From positions 1-64,000 of the forward strand of contig JAIRJZ010000005.1 of the NCBI GenBank assembly GCA_031260355.1: DNA of 64,000 nt. Reading direction: 5' to 3'. Under the pieces are notes generated by a model that worked only from the letters and a program-made list of their open reading frames with translations, did no database searches and had not been told where the DNA came from. Positions 63,968-64,000 of this stretch are shown here, piece by piece. This DNA comes from Burkholderiales bacterium. GTDB lineage: Bacteria; Pseudomonadota; Gammaproteobacteria; Burkholderiales; Casimicrobiaceae. Every line of letters begins with the position of its first letter. The stretch's first letter is position 1. A program made the translations under genes and the position numbers.

Positions 63968-63981
63968 TTGATTTAGATCAA
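63968..63981. promoter_or_regulatory. Perfect FNR/Dnr-type binding site at the right edge
   Basis: TTGATTTAGATCAA matches the TTGAT-N4-ATCAA consensus exactly. No gene starts within the remaining 19 bases. It probably controls an oxygen-regulated gene just beyond the window, activated if the start site is about 41 bases to the right. Confidence 0.6.
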
Positions 63982-64000
63982 ACAAATTACTTAAAGCTAT

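Overview
The window reads as about 64 kb of chromosome from a betaproteobacterium. The evidence is gene order: dusB-fis-purH-purD, greB, zapB-like/zapA/6S RNA, argC/DUF6776/bactofilin/erpA, dut and coaBC facing radC-rpmB-rpmG, and purN-purM next to perM-hda. An S-adenosylhomocysteine riboswitch ahead of ahcY and IPTL-type sorting tails point the same way. A respiratory, Rhodocyclales-like lineage is my inference; I cannot name a species. The DNA looks uniformly GC-rich except for an AT-richer islet around 26.3-27.2 kb. I found no tRNA, rRNA or CRISPR array.

Layout. 0-0.1 kb: the tail of an IS630-type transposase. 0.1-10.3 kb: vitamin B12 uptake, with a cobalamin riboswitch driving btuB-btuF and btuC-btuD on the other strand, and a DUF3999/DUF2339 membrane pair between them. 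10.4-12 kb: greB, zapB-like, zapA and 6S RNA. 12-19.1 kb: a TauE/SafE permease, dusB-fis-purH, pagP, purD, a NUDIX hydrolase and acyP. 19.1-22.3 kb: panE, aroC and arcC on the minus strand. 22.5-25.4 kb: SAH riboswitch, ahcY, a holin-like membrane protein and metF. 25.3-27.2 kb: accessory DNA with a duplicated metF tail, two 97-bp palindromic repeats bracketing a REP-associated tyrosine transposase, and an isolated TagO-like secreted protein. 27.4-36.3 kb: argC, DUF6776, bactofilin, erpA, pdxY, a ferredoxin-nitroreductase, mutS and an MFS transporter. 36.5-37.4 kb: a truncated GLUG-repeat protein and a decayed MFS fragment. 37.5-41.4 kb: dut, hdeD-like, coaBC, radC, rpmB, rpmG. 42-51.3 kb: a complete clade II nitrous oxide reductase cluster, nosZ-B-D-G-C1-C2-H-F-L-Y. 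51.4-64 kb: an MscS channel, two exported proteins with IPTL-like tails, an RsmB-like methyltransferase, purN-purM, perM-hda, mnmA, a DUF4126 protein and a perfect FNR-type site at the right edge.

How it fits together. The nos cluster encodes a Sec-exported NosZ carrying its own cytochrome c domain, a quinol-side electron route (NosG, NosH, two cytochromes c) and copper-site maturation (NosD, NosF, NosY, NosL). Together these let the cell respire N2O without NosR or NosX. Several housekeeping genes concern one-carbon metabolism: purH and purN use formyl-folate, metF makes methyl-folate, ahcY clears SAH, and B12 uptake could supply a B12-dependent methionine synthase outside the window. Several intergenic regions carry dispersed palindromic repeats, and one REP-type transposase is present that may have spread one family.
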